From assembly GCA_934456365.1 (NCBI GenBank), contig CAKSHC010000002.1, forward strand, positions 186,001 to 250,000: a stretch of 64,000 bases of DNA, read 5' to 3'. Source of the DNA: an uncultured Eubacteriales bacterium. Its GTDB lineage: Bacteria > Bacillota > Clostridia > Oscillospirales > UMGS1783. The notes beneath the pieces were generated by a model. That model ran no database searches. It was not told where the DNA came from and saw nothing but the letters and a program-made list of their open reading frames with translations. Below are positions 42,734 to 52,187 of the stretch, piece by piece. Both the position numbers and the translations under genes were made by a program. How positions within the stretch are numbered: position 1 is the stretch's first letter; each line of letters starts with the position of its first letter.

Positions 42734-43549
42734 TCAAAGGGAGAGCGCGAGGGGATCGAGGGCGGGAAGATCGATCTCTTCGATCTTTCCGGCGTCGGCG
42801 GCCTGCGCCAGCGCGGGATCGATGGGGAGGCGCGCGCTGTGGGAAATGCCGTGGGCGGCGGTGATCTCATCGAGGCGGCTTTCGCCGAAGATGGCGTGCT
42901 GCTTGCCGCAGTCGGGGCAGGTGTAGGTGCTGAAGTTTTCCACAATGCCCAGAATGGGGATATTCATCAGCTCGGCCATGCCGATCGCCTTTTCCACGAT
43001 CATGCCCACCAGCGCCTGCGGCGAGGTGACCAGCACGATCCCGTCGACCGGCAAAGACTGGAACACCGTGAGCGGCACGTCGCCGGTGCCCGGCGGCATG
43101 TCCACCAGCAGAACATCCAGATCGCCCCAGACCACATCGGTCCAGAACTGCTTGACCGCCGAGGCGATCACCGGCCCGCGCCAGACCACGGGGTCGGTTT
43201 CGTTGGCCATCAGCAGGTTGAGGGACATAACCTTGATCCCGCCGCGGCTCTGCGCCGGGAGGATGCCCGATTCGTCGCCGGTGGCCCGGTCGTGGATGCC
43301 GAAGGCCTTGGGAATGGAGGGGCCGGTGATGTCGGCGTCGAGGATGCCGACCTTTTTCCCGGCGCGCATCAGGCGCACGGCCAAAAGGGAGGTCACCATC
43401 GACTTGCCCACGCCGCCTTTGCCGCTGACCACACCGATCACCCTGCCGATGTGGGATCCGGCGTGCGGCGCTTCGCGAAGATCCTGCGCGCCCTGGCGCG
43501 AGCCGCACTCGGCCGAGCAGGAAGAACAATCATGCGTGCATTCAGACAC
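42734..43549 (-). CDS. mrp: Mrp/NBP35 iron-sulfur carrier ATPase
   Basis: A 271-residue P-loop protein that carries and delivers Fe-S clusters. Walker A with the deviant Lys is GVVSGKGGVGKSMVT. The C-terminal CPDCGKQHAIFGE supplies the bridging CxxC. It lacks the N-terminal MIP18 domain of longer Mrps and instead has a Cys-rich N-terminus (CTHDCSSCSAEC), like NBP35. GTG at 43549 follows AAAGGAG. Monocistronic with its own promoter and terminator. Confidence 0.92.
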   Translation of the reverse strand: MSECTHDCSSCSAECGSRQGAQDLREAPHAGSHIGRVIGVVSGKGGVGKSMVTSLLAVRLMRAGKKVGILDADITGPSIPKAFGIHDRATGDESGILPAQSRGGIKVMSLNLLMANETDPVVWRGPVIASAVKQFWTDVVWGDLDVLLVDMPPGTGDVPLTVFQSLPVDGIVLVTSPQALVGMIVEKAIGMAELMNIPILGIVENFSTYTCPDCGKQHAIFGESRLDEITAAHGISHSARLPIDPALAQAADAGKIEEIDLPALDPLALSL

Positions 43550-43584
43550 AGATAAGACTCCTTTCGTCTTTGCATTCTGCTCGT

Positions 43585-43613
43585 ATCATACCACGCTTTC
43601 CCGGCCGGGTCAA
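43585..43613 (-). promoter_or_regulatory. Promoter of mrp
   Basis: TTGACC (43613-43608), a 17-bp spacer, and TATGAT (43590-43585). Confidence 0.75.
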
Positions 43614-43635
43614 CCGCCGCCCGGCGAAAAAAAAC

Positions 43636-43664
43636 TTGAACAGAATATGAAGGTGTGGTATAAT
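43636..43664 (+). promoter_or_regulatory. Promoter of the flippase-glycosyltransferase unit
   Basis: TTGAAC (43636-43641), a 17-bp spacer, and a perfect TATAAT (43659-43664). Confidence 0.8.
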
Positions 43665-43706
43665 CATACAATCAATAAGAAGAAACAACTCCCGATAGGA
43701 GAGAGT

Positions 43707-44864
43707 ATGGGCGATCAGCTGGAACAACTGAAAAAGGATCGCGAATATGTGGAAGAGCAGAACGAGAAGCTTCTGCCGCGGGACCTGCGCAAAAAACGGA
43801 TCAACAAAATTTTGCTGACCGTTGTTTTCATCCTGTTCAACATCGGTGCGATCGTCGTTACGGGGATCCTGGATATCACCCGCGACTCTTCGTCCGCTTC
43901 GGACATTCAGATGCAGGATGTGAACCTTTTTTTCCTGTTTGCCGCCTTTGGCTGCCTGGCGCTGGCTCTGTTTTTGGAATCCTTCAAATACCACGTGATG
44001 ATGCGCGGCATGCTCGGCCGCTCCAACTTCAAGCATGCCTTTGAGGTGGCCGCTCTGGGGAAATACTACGACAGCGTGACCCCCTCCGGCGCGGGCGGCC
44101 AGCCCTTCCAGATCTATTATCTGCGCAAGGCCGGCTATTCCGCCGGGGTGGCCGGGTCGCTTCCGGTGATGGGCTTTCTGTCCATGCAGGTCGGGTTTGT
44201 GATCCTGGCGGTGATCGCCATGATTTTCGGCGGCAGCTATCTTGCCGAAACTTTGGGTGACTACGCCTCCACCCTCAAGGCCGCCGCTTCGGTGGGCATT
44301 CTGTTTTACCTCTTCGTGCCGCTTGCCATCATCCTCTTCACCATCGCCCCGGGGCAGGTGACCCGCTTTCTGCGCTGGGGGCTGCGGCTTCTGGGAAAAA
44401 TGCACCTCGTGAAAAACCCGGATGCCAAGGAAGCCAAAATGGTGGAATCGCTCAGCTCCTACCGCAGCAGCGTCATCGAAATGGTCAAAATCCGCTTTCT
44501 GATCCCCAAGGTGCTTTTGATCGGGATCCTGTATCAGATCGCGCTCTGCTCCATCCCGTTTTTCGTGCTGCGCGCCTTCGGCAGCACCCACGGTTATTTT
44601 GCTTCCTTCTTTATCACGGTATACATCTACAGCTCCATCACCTTCATCCCCACCCCCGGCAACGCCGGCGCCGCCGAGGGCATCTTCTATGCCTGCTTCT
44701 CGCGGATGCTGAGCAAATACCTCTTCTGGGCGCAGATGATCTGGCGCTTCCTGAGCTATTATATCTTCCTTCTTCTGGGCGTTGGCATCTACGGCTTCAA
44801 CGCCATCCAGTCCCGCCGCCGGGCCGCACAGGCCGGCCGGCTGCCCAAATCCCGCGATGAATAG
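43707..44864 (+). CDS. YbhN/LPG-synthase-type flippase-like membrane protein
   Basis: A 385-residue integral membrane protein of the lysylphosphatidylglycerol synthase TM / UPF0104 family. It has about eight helices, the conserved GKYYDSVTPSGAGGQPFQIYYL segment, and FIPTPGNAGAAEG near the C-terminus. Family members are glycolipid or aminoacyl-lipid flippases. The neighbouring GT4 glycosyltransferase points to a glycolipid or lipoteichoic-acid anchor. GGAGAG sets the start at 43707; longer frames cross the mrp promoter. Confidence 0.82.
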   Translation: MGDQLEQLKKDREYVEEQNEKLLPRDLRKKRINKILLTVVFILFNIGAIVVTGILDITRDSSSASDIQMQDVNLFFLFAAFGCLALALFLESFKYHVMMRGMLGRSNFKHAFEVAALGKYYDSVTPSGAGGQPFQIYYLRKAGYSAGVAGSLPVMGFLSMQVGFVILAVIAMIFGGSYLAETLGDYASTLKAAASVGILFYLFVPLAIILFTIAPGQVTRFLRWGLRLLGKMHLVKNPDAKEAKMVESLSSYRSSVIEMVKIRFLIPKVLLIGILYQIALCSIPFFVLRAFGSTHGYFASFFITVYIYSSITFIPTPGNAGAAEGIFYACFSRMLSKYLFWAQMIWRFLSYYIFLLLGVGIYGFNAIQSRRRAAQAGRLPKSRDE

Positions 44865-46038
44865 CCTACGTACCGCTCAGTTTATCGACACCTTTTATCC
44901 CCACATCGATGGGGTCGTGCGCACCGTGGACCAGTATGCCTCCCGCCTGGCGGGAGAGGGGTGCACGGTTTTTGCCCCGCGCGCCCGCGCCTATCGTGCC
45001 CAGGCGGAAGACGATTTTCCCTATGAGGTGGTGCGCACCCAGGAGCTGCGCCTGCCCTTTGTGGACTACGGCTACCCGCTCCCCGAGCTTTCGGCGGGGC
45101 TGAAGGCGAAGATCGAAACCGGCGGATATGCGCTCTTTCATGCCCATTCGCCCTTTATGCTGGGACGCTATGCCGTGCGCCTGGGGCGTGAGCTGGGCGT
45201 GCCGGTGGTCGCCACCTTCCACAGCAAGTATTACGACGATTTTCAGCGCGTGACCGGCTCGAAGAAGCTGGCCGCCACCGTGACCCGCGGCATCGTGCGC
45301 TTCTATGAGAGCGCCGATGCGGTCTGGACCGTTTCCCCCGGCGCGGCCGCCACGCTGCGCGGCTACGGCTACCGCGGCGAGATCACGGTCATCCCCAACG
45401 GCACCGACCGCTCCCCGCTTCCCGATCGGGAAGAGCGGGTGCGCGCGGCGCGCGAAAAATTTCAGCTCCCGGCGGACAAGCACCTGCTTTTATACGTCGG
45501 GCAGATGGTTTGGCAGAAAAACCTCCGCCAGGTGCTCGATTCCTTTCGCCTGCTCTGCCGAGAAAGCGACGAGTACCGGCTGGTGATGGTCGGCTCCGGC
45601 TTTTATGAAAAGCAGATCCGCGAGTATGCCGGCGAGCTTCTGGAAACGGGGCGTGTTCTCTTTACCGGCAGCATCGCCGACCCGACGGAGCTCAAAGCCG
45701 TTTACAGCGCCTGCGACCTCTTCTTCTTCCCCTCGCTGTACGACACCTTTTCGCTCGTGGTGCGCGAAGCCGCCGCCATGGAGCTGCCCTCGCTTCTGGT
45801 GCGGGGCGCCGACGCGGCCGACGGGGTGGCCGACGGGGAAAACGGCTATCTTGAAGAAAACGACGCGGCGCGCCTTGCCGCCAAAATCCGCCGCATCTTT
45901 GCCGACGAAGCCGCCCTTCGCGCGGCGGGGGTGCGCGCCGCCCAAACCCTCCCCGTTTCGTGGGACGAGGTGCTGGAGCGGGTGAAAGCGCAGTATGCCC
46001 GGGTGATCGAGGACTATGGACGAAATCAGACGCATTGA
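44857..46038 (+). CDS. Glycosyltransferase family 4
   Basis: A 393-residue GT-B enzyme. The donor-binding domain carries EKQIREYAGELLETGRVLFTG and FPSLYDTFSLVVREAAAMELP (the E-x7-E type motif). The acceptor domain starts TAQFIDTFYPHIDGVVRTVD, the form seen in diacylglycerol-using glycolipid synthases. ATG at 44857 overlaps the flippase stop by 8 bp, so translation is coupled. Likely a glucosyl or galactosyl lipid synthase, unproven. Confidence 0.85.
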   Translation: MNSLRTAQFIDTFYPHIDGVVRTVDQYASRLAGEGCTVFAPRARAYRAQAEDDFPYEVVRTQELRLPFVDYGYPLPELSAGLKAKIETGGYALFHAHSPFMLGRYAVRLGRELGVPVVATFHSKYYDDFQRVTGSKKLAATVTRGIVRFYESADAVWTVSPGAAATLRGYGYRGEITVIPNGTDRSPLPDREERVRAAREKFQLPADKHLLLYVGQMVWQKNLRQVLDSFRLLCRESDEYRLVMVGSGFYEKQIREYAGELLETGRVLFTGSIADPTELKAVYSACDLFFFPSLYDTFSLVVREAAAMELPSLLVRGADAADGVADGENGYLEENDAARLAAKIRRIFADEAALRAAGVRAAQTLPVSWDEVLERVKAQYARVIEDYGRNQTH

Positions 46039-46837
46039 GCGCAGCATCATCACAACCTACCGCAAGGATATCTGGAATCGCTTCATTGAGGGGGTGAAAA
46101 CCTACCGCCTCGTGCAGGAGGGCGACCGGATCGCCGTTTGCCTGTCCGGCGGAAAGGATTCGGCGCTGCTGGCCAAATGCATGCAGGAGCTTCAGCGCCA
46201 CGGTGAAGCAAAATTCGATCTCGAATATCTCGTGATGGATCCGGGCTACAGCCCCGAAAACCGCCGCCGCATCGAGGAAAACTGCGCCCGCCTCGGCCTT
46301 TCGCCGCATATTTTTGAAACCGATATTTTTGAAAGCGTGGCCAGCGCCGGGGGCAGCCCCTGCTACCTCTGCGCCCGCATGCGCCGGGGCTATCTCTATT
46401 CCTTCGCCAAGGAGCTCGGCTGCACCAAGATCGCCCTCGGGCATCATTTCGACGATGTGATCGAAACCACGCTTCTCGGCCTTCTCTACGGCGCGCAGGT
46501 GCAAACCATGCTTCCGCGCGTCAAATCCACCAATTTCTCCGGCATGGAGCTGATCCGCCCGCTTTACTGCGTGCGCGAGAGGGATATCGTCCGCTTCGCC
46601 AACCACAACGATCTCCATTTTCTCCGCTGCGCCTGCCGCCGCACCGAGCTCGACTCTGGCTGCGACGCGGCCGGGGTGAGCCGCCGCCGCGCCGTCAAGG
46701 AAATGATCGCCGCGCTGGAAAAGGAGAATCCGCAGGTCCCGATCAACATCTTCCGCGCCATGGAGCGGGTCAAGCTCTCCGAGGTGATCGGATATCGCGA
46801 CCAAAGCGGCCTCCATCGGTTCGACGATTTCTATTAA
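46016..46837 (+). CDS. TtcA-like PP-loop tRNA-modification protein
   Basis: A 273-residue ATP-pyrophosphatase (PP-loop CLSGGKDSALL at about 42-52). It has CYLCARMRRG, and a later CACRR, matching the cluster-binding Cys pattern of TtcA, which inserts sulfur into C32 of tRNA. It overlaps the GT4 gene by 23 bp. A role in tRNA C32 thiolation is likely; another sulfur-transfer substrate is possible. Confidence 0.8.
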   Translation: MDEIRRIERSIITTYRKDIWNRFIEGVKTYRLVQEGDRIAVCLSGGKDSALLAKCMQELQRHGEAKFDLEYLVMDPGYSPENRRRIEENCARLGLSPHIFETDIFESVASAGGSPCYLCARMRRGYLYSFAKELGCTKIALGHHFDDVIETTLLGLLYGAQVQTMLPRVKSTNFSGMELIRPLYCVRERDIVRFANHNDLHFLRCACRRTELDSGCDAAGVSRRRAVKEMIAALEKENPQVPINIFRAMERVKLSEVIGYRDQSGLHRFDDFY

Positions 46838-46844
46838 AACCGTA

Positions 46845-46872
46845 AAACCGCGCATTTTGCGCGGTTTTTTCG
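46845..46872 (+). terminator. Terminator after the ttcA-like gene
   Basis: AACCGCGCA / TGCGCGGTT hairpin followed by TTTTTT, shortly after the stop at 46837. Confidence 0.85.
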
Positions 46873-46930
46873 TTGTGTTTTGCGATGGAGAATGCTATAA
46901 TAAAGCCAACAAAGAAAGGATGGGGCATTT

Positions 46931-49048
46931 ATGAAAAAACGCTTCGTGGCCTTCCTCGCGCTGATCGCGCTTTTGCTGCCCGTCGGCTGCTCCGGCGCGC
47001 AGAGCTCGTCTTTGCCGCTGAGCGACGGCTGGATCGTCCGCGCCGAGCGCGGCGAAACCGACGGCTGGCAAAACGGGTTTTCCGAAAAGGATGAGAATCT
47101 GGACGGCGCCGAATGGGTTTGGTATTCGCGCCGCTTTTCTGCCTCTCTGAAAAGCGGCGGGCGGGTTTCGCTCGATCTGTGCGACCTCGGCCGCGAAGCC
47201 ACCGTGTGGCTCGGCGGCGAGGAGATCGCCTCGCTGCCCGAGGGCGGCTCGGCCTGTCTGGATGTGACCGAGAAGATCCACCGCAGCGGCGAGGGCGTGC
47301 TGGTCATCCGCGCCCGCGAGGCCTGCCGGGTCGACGCCACCGTGCTCTCGGTGCGCCCCGAGGTCTACCTCACCGCCCTTTCGGCCACAGGCCAGGACGG
47401 CGCTCTTTCGGTTACTGCCGGGGTGCGCCATACCGGCAAAAAGGAGGAAACCGTGCGCGCCGAATGGTCGCTGACTGATGACCGCTCGGGTCAGATCCTC
47501 GCCTCCGGCTCGGAGGAATGGCTCCTTTCCCCCGGCGAGAGCGAGCAAACCTTCTCCCTTTCGCCGCAGGGCGCGCTCGAATGGAAGCCGGAGGACCCGG
47601 CCTGTTCCACCCTGCTCCTTTCGATCACCGCCGCCCGGGAAACCGATTCCAAGGCCCTCGGCGCCGCCTTTGCCAAGCCCTCCTTTGATGGGGCGGCCTT
47701 CTGCCTCGGCGGGGAAAAGCTCTTTCTGCGCTCGGCGGTGATCCCGCGCGATGTGCTTTGCGAAACCGAAAAAATGCGCGCCTTTGTGGATTATGTGCAG
47801 ATCCTCGGCTTCAATGCCGTTTACCCCGCCTCGGGCGCGCCCACGAGCGCCCTTTGCGACTACGCCCGCCTCAAGGGCCTGCTGGTGGATGACGGATCCG
47901 GCCTGACCGCCGGGCTCACCCGCGTCCCGCTCCCGGCCGGCGCGTCGCTGACCGGCACGGGCAGCGAATTTTCTCTCCCGGCGCAGATGCAGGTCGAGCG
48001 CGTCAATGAATGGTTTGCCAAGTGCTCGCTGGATCGGCTCTACACCACCCCCGAGGAGGCCTACCGCGCCGCGCAGAGATCGGTCGTTTCCCGCGCCGCG
48101 GACACCCTTTCCGCCATCCTGCTGGAGGAACCCGAAACCGGGATCCGCTATGCCGGGCCGATCGCCATGCAGCCCGAGGGGATGGAGGAGATCTTCCCCG
48201 AAGCGCTCTCCGATCTGCGCTATGTGATTTCTCTTCCCGATTGTCTGGTGGCCGGCGAGGCCTTCCATCTTTCGCTTTCGCTGCTCAACCGCGGCGTCCT
48301 TTGGGACGGTGATTTTTCGGCCACGCTGAAGATCACCGGCGAGCGGGGCGTGCTCTTTGAGCGCACGGTGGCGGTGGAAAATGTGGAGGGCGCCCAGCTT
48401 CTGATGGATCAGACCGCCCTTCCGGCGCTGGCCGCGGCCGGAGAATATACCGTTTCCATCGAAACCACCGGCGGCATCTACCCGACCTGCCGCACCAAAA
48501 CTCTTACCGTTTTGCCGCAGAGCTCCCTGGAAGCCACGCTCTACCAGCAGGGCCTCTCGGTGGGAGCGCGCACAGCCCTTGCCTCGGCCGGAGCCCGTCT
48601 GCTCCCGCTCGACGCCGCCTCCCTCTCCGAGGGCGAAACGGCGGTCGTGGCCGGAAAGGTGAGCGATTCGCTTTTGCTGGCGGTGCAGAAGGGCGCGTCG
48701 CTGGTGCTGATCGATCCGGACGGGGAAAATAAGCTTCCCTTCGACGGGCAGCTGATCGGCGGGATGAGCGAGGCGGCTTTGCTTCCCGGCCTCTCCTGCG
48801 GTCTTCCCGAAGGGGTGATTTCCGGATCCTTCGGCGGGCTGAGCCTGCGCGCCGGATGGCGCGGCGAGGGAGATTGCCTCTGCACCGGGCTCGGCTTCGA
48901 CGCCGACGGGTTCCACTACGGCTCGGTCGTCACCGAATTTTCGTATGGCTCCGGTAAGCTGATTCTGATCACGGCGGATCTCCGCCGCTCCACCACCGAG
49001 GTCGGCAGCGCTTTGCTGACCGCCGCGATTGCGAGGGCTTTGGCATGA
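46931..49048 (+). CDS. GH2-related lipoprotein, probably non-catalytic
   Basis: A 705-residue lipoprotein (LLPVGC, Cys20). N-terminal jelly-roll region (WVWYSRRFSASLKSGGRVSL ... ATVWLGGEEI) is the GH2 sugar-binding-like fold. The following barrel-like start (FCLGGEKLFLRSAVIPRD...GFNAVYPASG) lacks the N-E acid/base motif seen in the next gene, and the barrel is short. The C-terminal part (LEATLYQQGLSVGARTALAS onward) aligns with the end of the next protein. Promoter TTGTGT-17 bp-TATAAT lies just upstream. Probably a binding partner or decoy of the active enzyme. Confidence 0.65.
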   Translation: MKKRFVAFLALIALLLPVGCSGAQSSSLPLSDGWIVRAERGETDGWQNGFSEKDENLDGAEWVWYSRRFSASLKSGGRVSLDLCDLGREATVWLGGEEIASLPEGGSACLDVTEKIHRSGEGVLVIRAREACRVDATVLSVRPEVYLTALSATGQDGALSVTAGVRHTGKKEETVRAEWSLTDDRSGQILASGSEEWLLSPGESEQTFSLSPQGALEWKPEDPACSTLLLSITAARETDSKALGAAFAKPSFDGAAFCLGGEKLFLRSAVIPRDVLCETEKMRAFVDYVQILGFNAVYPASGAPTSALCDYARLKGLLVDDGSGLTAGLTRVPLPAGASLTGTGSEFSLPAQMQVERVNEWFAKCSLDRLYTTPEEAYRAAQRSVVSRAADTLSAILLEEPETGIRYAGPIAMQPEGMEEIFPEALSDLRYVISLPDCLVAGEAFHLSLSLLNRGVLWDGDFSATLKITGERGVLFERTVAVENVEGAQLLMDQTALPALAAAGEYTVSIETTGGIYPTCRTKTLTVLPQSSLEATLYQQGLSVGARTALASAGARLLPLDAASLSEGETAVVAGKVSDSLLLAVQKGASLVLIDPDGENKLPFDGQLIGGMSEAALLPGLSCGLPEGVISGSFGGLSLRAGWRGEGDCLCTGLGFDADGFHYGSVVTEFSYGSGKLILITADLRRSTTEVGSALLTAAIARALA

Positions 49049-51945
49049 AACGAAGCATTGGTTTGATCCTGGCGATCCTTCTTCTGCTGCCGCTTTTCCC
49101 GATCCGGGCGCAAGCCAAGGAGGAAACGCCCGCCGCGCTCTGCGGTGCCGCCCAGATCCTGCGCGAGGATTGGGCGATCTATCCCGATCCCGACGATCGG
49201 GGCGAAAATGAGGAATGGTTCTGCGGTCTGCCCGGCGAGGGCGTTTCGGTCGACCTGCCGGCGACCAGCGCCAATGTGCACCCCTATGCCATCAGCTGGT
49301 TTGCCCGCCGCTTTGTACCGGGGCAGAGTGTCGGGCCCGGCCAGCGCGCCATCCTCCATTTTGAGGCCTGCCAGTATATCGCCAAGGTTTGGCTCAACGG
49401 CTGCTACCTCGGCGACCACGAGGGCTCCTACGGAAAATTCTCCTTCGATGTGACCGCGCTTCTGCTCCCCGAGGAGGAGAATCTGCTCGTGGTGCGGCTC
49501 TATTCCGCCGTGGAGGGAGCCACCGTGCGCGGCAAGGAGCATAATCAGCTGCCCCAGTGGGGCACGCGCGCGCAGTACATCGGCGTGGCCCCCAGCCTCA
49601 CCGTGACCCCCGAGGTCGCCATTGTCGACCTCTCGGTTTCCCCGCAGATCGCCACAGGCGAGCTCGAGCTGCAAATGGTTCTGAGCAACCCCACGGAGGA
49701 AACCTTCACCGTCCGCGCCGAAGGCACGGTCTATGCCCCCGAAGGGGCGCAGGTCGCGCAGGTGAGCGAGAGCTTCCGCGCCGTGCCCGGCCTGTCGCGC
49801 CATACCGTGACCGCCAAAATCTCCAACCCGCGCCTGTGGAGCCCCGACCATCCGGATTGCTACACCGTTTCGCTCACCACCCGTGCCGAAGACAGCCCCT
49901 ATGCCGACCGGGCCACCCGCCTTGTCGGCTTCTCGGAATGCAAGCTCGACAACGAGGGCTTTTTCCGCCTCAACGGCGAGCGCTTCTATCTGAAATCCTG
50001 CCACGTCACCACCTGGTCGGACGGGGTGGAAAATTCCGCCAACCTCTGGCGCGACACCGCCCGCTTCAAGCGTCAGATGGACGCCTATAAAGCCGCCGGC
50101 TTCAATGCGGTGCGCTTCCTCGGCGGCCCGGCCATGCCCGAGCTGCTCGACTACTGCGATAAGATCGGCCTTCTGGTCTATGAAGAAACGGCCATGTCCT
50201 GGAAAAAGGAAAGCACCGACGCCGAAGCCCTGATGCAGCGCGAGATCCGCCAGCTCCTCGAGCGCGACCGCAACCATCCCAGCTTCCTCATCCTCGGCCT
50301 GCTCAACGAAACCAAGCAGCCCAAAACCACCGAGGGCGATTCCAAGAGCCTCTACCGCAGCGCCGTGGATTCGCTCGACCTCATCCGCCGCTACGACGAG
50401 AGCGTGCTGGTTCTGCTCTCCTCCGGCCGCTGGGATGAAGACACGGCTACCGGCTCGGCCTCCAACCCCGGCAGCCGCACCTGGGACGGGCTGCTCGGCG
50501 ACGAGCGCCAGCGCGGGGCGACCGAGGGCGGCGATGTGCACTACTATCCCAACCTGCCCTATGCCTCCGAAGCCGCCGCCCGGATCGGCTCGCTCGGCGG
50601 CCGCCGCGCCGCCTTCCTGTCCGAAGCGGGAGCCGGCAGCGCCTCCAATATCATCCGCGCCTTCACCCTCTATCAGCAAACCACCCGGGGCTCCTACGAC
50701 CGGCTCAAAACCAATGCCGGCCAGCAGCAGGCCGCGCTGGAAGCCCTTTGGCCGGATTCCGGCCTGTCGGCGCTCTATCCGCTGCCCGAGGATCTGATCT
50801 TTGCCTCCGAGCGGCTCTCCTCCGCCGGGCGCGGCCTTTTGTTTGACTACATCCGCGCCAACCCGCAGATCAACGGCTATTCCCTCACCATGGGGCTCGA
50901 CGCCGCCTACCGCGGCGAGGGCGTGCTGGAGCCGACCGGCGAGTATAAGGCCGGGATGTTCTCCGCCCTGATCGACGGCTGGAACGACACCCGCCTGTGC
51001 CTGACCGTTTCCCGGCCGCTGCTGTATCGCTCCGAAAAGCTTTCGGTGCGCCTGTCGCTGTCCGACCTCGGCGCGCTGCCCGCCGGCAGCTATCCCGTCA
51101 CGCTGCGCCTGTGCGGCGAGCAGGGAACCGTGTGGGAGCAGAGCCTGTCGGCCGACGTGCGCCGCAGCGGCTCGGGCGATCCGATCTTCGCCACCAGCGT
51201 GTTCCATGGGGAGATCGACCTCTCCGAGCTGCCCGCCGGGAAATATCGGCTGGGCGCCTACCTCACCGGCCTCGGGCGCGGCGCCGTCAAAACCGTGACC
51301 GTCATGGCCCGGGAAGACCTTCCCGCTCTCTCGGGCACCGTTTACCAGAAATCCATGCCGGAGGAGGCCATCGCCCTGCTCGAAGGGCAGGGGCTCACGG
51401 TGCTTCCCTTCGACGGGAAGAATATCGTGCCCGGCAGCCTGGTGCTGCTCGGCGGCAAAAACCTCAACGATACCGACCGCGAGGCTCTTTGGGAAAGCGT
51501 GCGCGAAAGCGGCACCCGCGTCGCCGTGGTCAACCTCAAGGCCCTCGGCGACTGGGGCTATCTCAAGCTTCCCACCGAAGACGCTGTGGCTGAAAAGAAG
51601 ATGGAAAACTGGCTCTACCACTACGATACCGCGATCCTGCCCTGCGTTTTGACCGAGGGGCTGGAGTCCGGTCTGATGGATCCCAATGTGTGGGGCGACC
51701 TGTGGCCGACCACCGGCCTCCCGCTTACGACCGCCGTGCAAACGCCCGCTTTGCAGTCCTTCTTCATCGGCGTGACCGGCGGTAAGGGCGACGGAACGCT
51801 CGACCACCTCTATCCCATGGCCGCCGTGCGCTACGGAGAGGGCGAGATTCTGGTCCACACCCTGCCCCTGCTCGACCACCTCGGCAATCCCATCGCCGAC
51901 CGGCTTTTGTGCAATCTGATTCTGTGGGGAGGAAACGCCGCATGA
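49045..51945 (+). CDS. Exported glycoside hydrolase family 2 enzyme
   Basis: A 966-residue GH2 protein with a signal peptide (SIGLILAILLLLPLFPIRAQ). A jelly-roll sugar-binding domain (FEACQYIAKVWLNGCYLGDH), an Ig-like domain, and a TIM barrel follow. The acid/base Glu is in ILGLLNETKQ (about E422) and the likely nucleophile in FLSEAGAG (about E527), at normal GH2 spacing. A long C-terminal extension (about 760-966) is shared with the preceding protein. Substrate could be a beta-galactoside, beta-glucuronide or beta-mannoside. It overlaps the upstream gene by 4 bp. Confidence 0.85.
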   Translation: MKRSIGLILAILLLLPLFPIRAQAKEETPAALCGAAQILREDWAIYPDPDDRGENEEWFCGLPGEGVSVDLPATSANVHPYAISWFARRFVPGQSVGPGQRAILHFEACQYIAKVWLNGCYLGDHEGSYGKFSFDVTALLLPEEENLLVVRLYSAVEGATVRGKEHNQLPQWGTRAQYIGVAPSLTVTPEVAIVDLSVSPQIATGELELQMVLSNPTEETFTVRAEGTVYAPEGAQVAQVSESFRAVPGLSRHTVTAKISNPRLWSPDHPDCYTVSLTTRAEDSPYADRATRLVGFSECKLDNEGFFRLNGERFYLKSCHVTTWSDGVENSANLWRDTARFKRQMDAYKAAGFNAVRFLGGPAMPELLDYCDKIGLLVYEETAMSWKKESTDAEALMQREIRQLLERDRNHPSFLILGLLNETKQPKTTEGDSKSLYRSAVDSLDLIRRYDESVLVLLSSGRWDEDTATGSASNPGSRTWDGLLGDERQRGATEGGDVHYYPNLPYASEAAARIGSLGGRRAAFLSEAGAGSASNIIRAFTLYQQTTRGSYDRLKTNAGQQQAALEALWPDSGLSALYPLPEDLIFASERLSSAGRGLLFDYIRANPQINGYSLTMGLDAAYRGEGVLEPTGEYKAGMFSALIDGWNDTRLCLTVSRPLLYRSEKLSVRLSLSDLGALPAGSYPVTLRLCGEQGTVWEQSLSADVRRSGSGDPIFATSVFHGEIDLSELPAGKYRLGAYLTGLGRGAVKTVTVMAREDLPALSGTVYQKSMPEEAIALLEGQGLTVLPFDGKNIVPGSLVLLGGKNLNDTDREALWESVRESGTRVAVVNLKALGDWGYLKLPTEDAVAEKKMENWLYHYDTAILPCVLTEGLESGLMDPNVWGDLWPTTGLPLTTAVQTPALQSFFIGVTGGKGDGTLDHLYPMAAVRYGEGEILVHTLPLLDHLGNPIADRLLCNLILWGGNAA

Positions 51946-52187
51946 AAAAGCTTCTGTCTTTGGCCGCCGCCGCGGCGGCAGTCGTTTTCCCGGTGTGCGC
52001 GCTCGACGAATCGATCCCCATCGAAAAAGCCCCGGAGATCCGCCTTGTCACAAGCGATCCCTCGGTTTCCATTCCCGCGGTGGTCATCGCCGGGGCGCTG
52101 GCCGTGATCTTTCTTTCGGCTGTGATCCTGACCGTCACGCTGCGCCGCTCATCTTCGCGAAAGGAGGAAGATTCCGATGAAGAATAA
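51942..52187 (+). CDS. Small single-pass membrane protein of the GH2 locus
   Basis: An 81-residue protein with a signal peptide (MKKLLSLAAAAAAVVFPVCA), a short exported segment, one membrane helix (IPAVVIAGALAVIFLSAVIL) and a charged tail (RRSSSRKEEDSDEE). GGGGAGG precedes the ATG; it overlaps the GH2 gene by 4 bp and the next gene by 11 bp. I do not recognise a family. The coupling suggests it works with the GH2 proteins, perhaps as an anchor. Confidence 0.7.
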   Translation: MKKLLSLAAAAAAVVFPVCALDESIPIEKAPEIRLVTSDPSVSIPAVVIAGALAVIFLSAVILTVTLRRSSSRKEEDSDEE

